Source: Siphlonurus alternatus
Lineage: Eukaryota; Arthropoda; Insecta; Ephemeroptera; Siphlonuridae
DNA length: 64,000 nt
Direction of reading: 5' to 3'
NCBI GenBank assembly: GCA_949825025.1
Contig: OX463785.1
Span: 10,231,971 to 10,295,970 of the forward strand
Part shown: one piece after another, positions 61,869 through 64,000 of the stretch
Layout: each line of letters starts with the position of its first letter
Numbering within the stretch: position 1 is the first letter of the stretch
Translations under genes and position numbers: made by a program
Notes under the pieces: model-generated
The model's database searches: none
What the model saw: only the letters and a program-made list of their open reading frames with translations
What the model was told of the DNA's origin: nothing

Positions 61869-64000
61869 AATTAATATATAAAAATCATTTTTTTTTTTAA
61901 ACAAAATAATTTTAAATCCTTACCCGCACTATGTTAAAAGATTCATGTAGTTAAAAGATGCATGTATAATTTTGTGTAATGTTGTTTTCTACGTATAATT
62001 TGTATACTAATTAATATAAAATACACTGATCACGGCTTCTATTCCAATTTAATGCTTGTTAAAAATTAAGATAATAAAGTTATATTTATAGAGATGATTT
62101 GAAGTACAGCGATAGAGGTTAATTTATTATTAAATATCAAGTTTCTGTTACAATTTTATATTATATAAGGATGGGAATTAATTTTAGGCTCTATACATCA
62201 TAGTATGAGTCATTCACAATATAAAAACAATCCAATCTAGTACATGCAGTACAATATATTACAATATAATTAATGTATGCGTAACAAAATAAGTTATAAT
62301 AATATGCATTTTATATGACGATTGTGTAATAATAATTATACATACAATTAATCCGTTTTTAAATATTATATTATACTTACAGAAATAATGTTATATTAAG
62401 ATTATTAAAAGAATTTTATAATTTTGATATTTTTTATATACCTCATGCTATATAATTATTATAAACTATATTAGCTGTACAATACATGTTGATATAAACA
62501 CTATAAATACAAGAGAATCAGGCCTCAAATTACAAATAAATCAAATCAAGAGTTGTTTGAGTTAATATTTGCATTATTTTTATTCGCGCGTGCATATGTT
62601 GTGCTGACGACATAGTATATATTATATACATTATACAATAAACTTGTGGAAATAAAAAGAAATCCAGTGAGGTATGATGTCACAACCGTGGTTGTGAGAT
62701 GACACTACAATTTAAGTTCTGGTTTTATTATTATTGATTTTTGCAGAGCTGCATCCTCTAGCTAACACTTGCATGGTGACTGCCAATTATTAATATTATA
62801 ATTAATTTTGAGGCCTGCATGTACGAGTATAAGGCGGTTGCATGAGCAACGCAATCAGTCTACTTTACAGCGGCTGAGTGAAAACATGCGATCACAGGTC
62901 GCCATTCTGGGGTATTGTTATTAGAGAACTCTGCGCTCAGGCAAAAGATTAAAAAAATGCATTATAAATTATTTAAAATGAAAATAAAAAATGTGAGGTA
63001 AACAAAATTTTTATAATAAAATTAACAAACTTTTGCTCACCTCAGAATTTAGAATCTTTTCTTTATATATTTTTAAATATATTTTTTTAATAGTTTTTCA
63101 TATGCTTATACATTACGTAGTTCCACCAGGCCACCATCGACGACTGCAGCTGGCGGACAACTGTTGAAACTCCCCATCTGACGTCACACGCAATTAAGCG
63201 CCTAATATCCTTTCGGCACGTTCCATATTTTTCGATCTGATATATTATTATTTGGCAACAACGCCTGGAAGTATGCAAAACCTGAATCATAGAAGATAAA
63301 AGGGTTGCAGAGATAAAAAAATATTTTAAGAAAAAAAAAAAAATGAAAATAAACCAAAATTTACTTTTCCAAATGAAACTAAAGAAAAAAAAAAAAGGAT
63401 TATTATTTAAATTTATTTTTCAAACAATTATTGATAAAATAATATTCAAACAGTAATATCATTTAAATAAAAAAAGTTAAATTTTTTTATATATTATTAT
63501 TATTTTTTTCTATACAGTGCAAGTTAAAAAAGATAGAGTATGCACTTAGTCAAAAAAACAAACACATTATACATGCTGACATGATTAGTTAACCAGGCGT
63601 AACTTCATTAATTTTCTCACAAGTCATCAGTTATAGCTGCCACATTATACCATTATGCAGGCTGCAGTGCTGGAATATGTATACATGGAGATGACCGATG
63701 CTACCAGTGTTTTTTGTCATTATTATAATCCTCCTGCAACTTATTCATGGTGAGTTCGATTATATTGAAACGTACGATAATTTTAATTGTAATTAATGCA
63801 GTGCTATCTGAAGGCCTAGCTGTTTTCCTTCTTATTCATGGCGAGTTAAAATTTAATTATTAATTAAATTGTATCTATTATATAGTAAAATTAAGAATTA
63901 TTGCATGTTATATATATATATATGATATATATACATTTGCAATAATGTAATATTATAAAATTATATTGAATTTGAATAGCAATCCATTGCTCGATCACTT
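61869..64000. other. AT-rich DNA downstream of GTPase copy B
   Basis: No supported gene, palindromic element or RNA gene was seen. A moderately GC-richer patch at about 62820-62930 and another at 63110-63280 show no recognisable coding motif. Confidence 0.5.

Noticed and set aside
62590..63290. Possible gene in the last 1.5 kb, including a 67-codon minus-strand frame
   Set aside because: No splice-supported exon, domain or inverted repeat could be supported; the frame has no recognisable motif.

Overview
The window is nuclear DNA from an animal, very probably an arthropod. The genes are split by many GT-AG introns. The DNA between exons is very AT-rich and full of microsatellites and short inverted-repeat (MITE-like) elements. 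One gene is a full-length chaoptin-like leucine-rich-repeat protein, a family best known from arthropods. The order cannot be fixed from the sequence. No prokaryotic operons, CRISPR arrays, rRNA or intact tRNA genes were seen.

Layout. (1) 283-6771 (+): the 3' seven exons of zwilch, a kinetochore RZZ-complex subunit; the 5' part lies outside the window. (2) 9185-30102 (-): a complete nine-exon gene for a 1342-residue chaoptin-like LRR receptor with signal peptide, LRR array, LRRCT cap, one transmembrane helix and a cytoplasmic tail. Its first coding intron is 10.8 kb, its last intron looks like a GC-AG intron, and a likely 5' UTR exon with a TATA-like promoter lies near 34.0-34.2 kb. zwilch and this gene converge. 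(3) 34.3-46.5 kb: a gene-poor, repeat-rich stretch with two small coding-like islands of unknown identity. (4) 46488-52796 (-) and 57113-61595 (+): a divergent, head-to-head pair of atlastin/GBP-family large GTPases, 545 and 541 residues. Both have eight coding exons with identical intron phases. Both end in a long charged coiled coil instead of the transmembrane hairpin of true atlastins. (5) 61.6-64.0 kb: no gene seen.

The repeats are informative. Several dispersed families are near-palindromes. Some carry target-site duplications that can be read directly: TA, TTAA and 8 bp, plus one 16-bp duplication around a nested insertion. One insertion can be compared with its own unoccupied copy elsewhere in the window. 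Three otherwise different palindrome families carry TGACGTCA (CRE-like) motifs.

The genes are not an operon. zwilch acts in mitotic checkpoint signalling, the LRR protein at the cell surface, and the GTPase pair probably on intracellular membranes. Exon boundaries were read by eye from splice consensus and phase agreement; family names rest on remembered motifs, not database searches.
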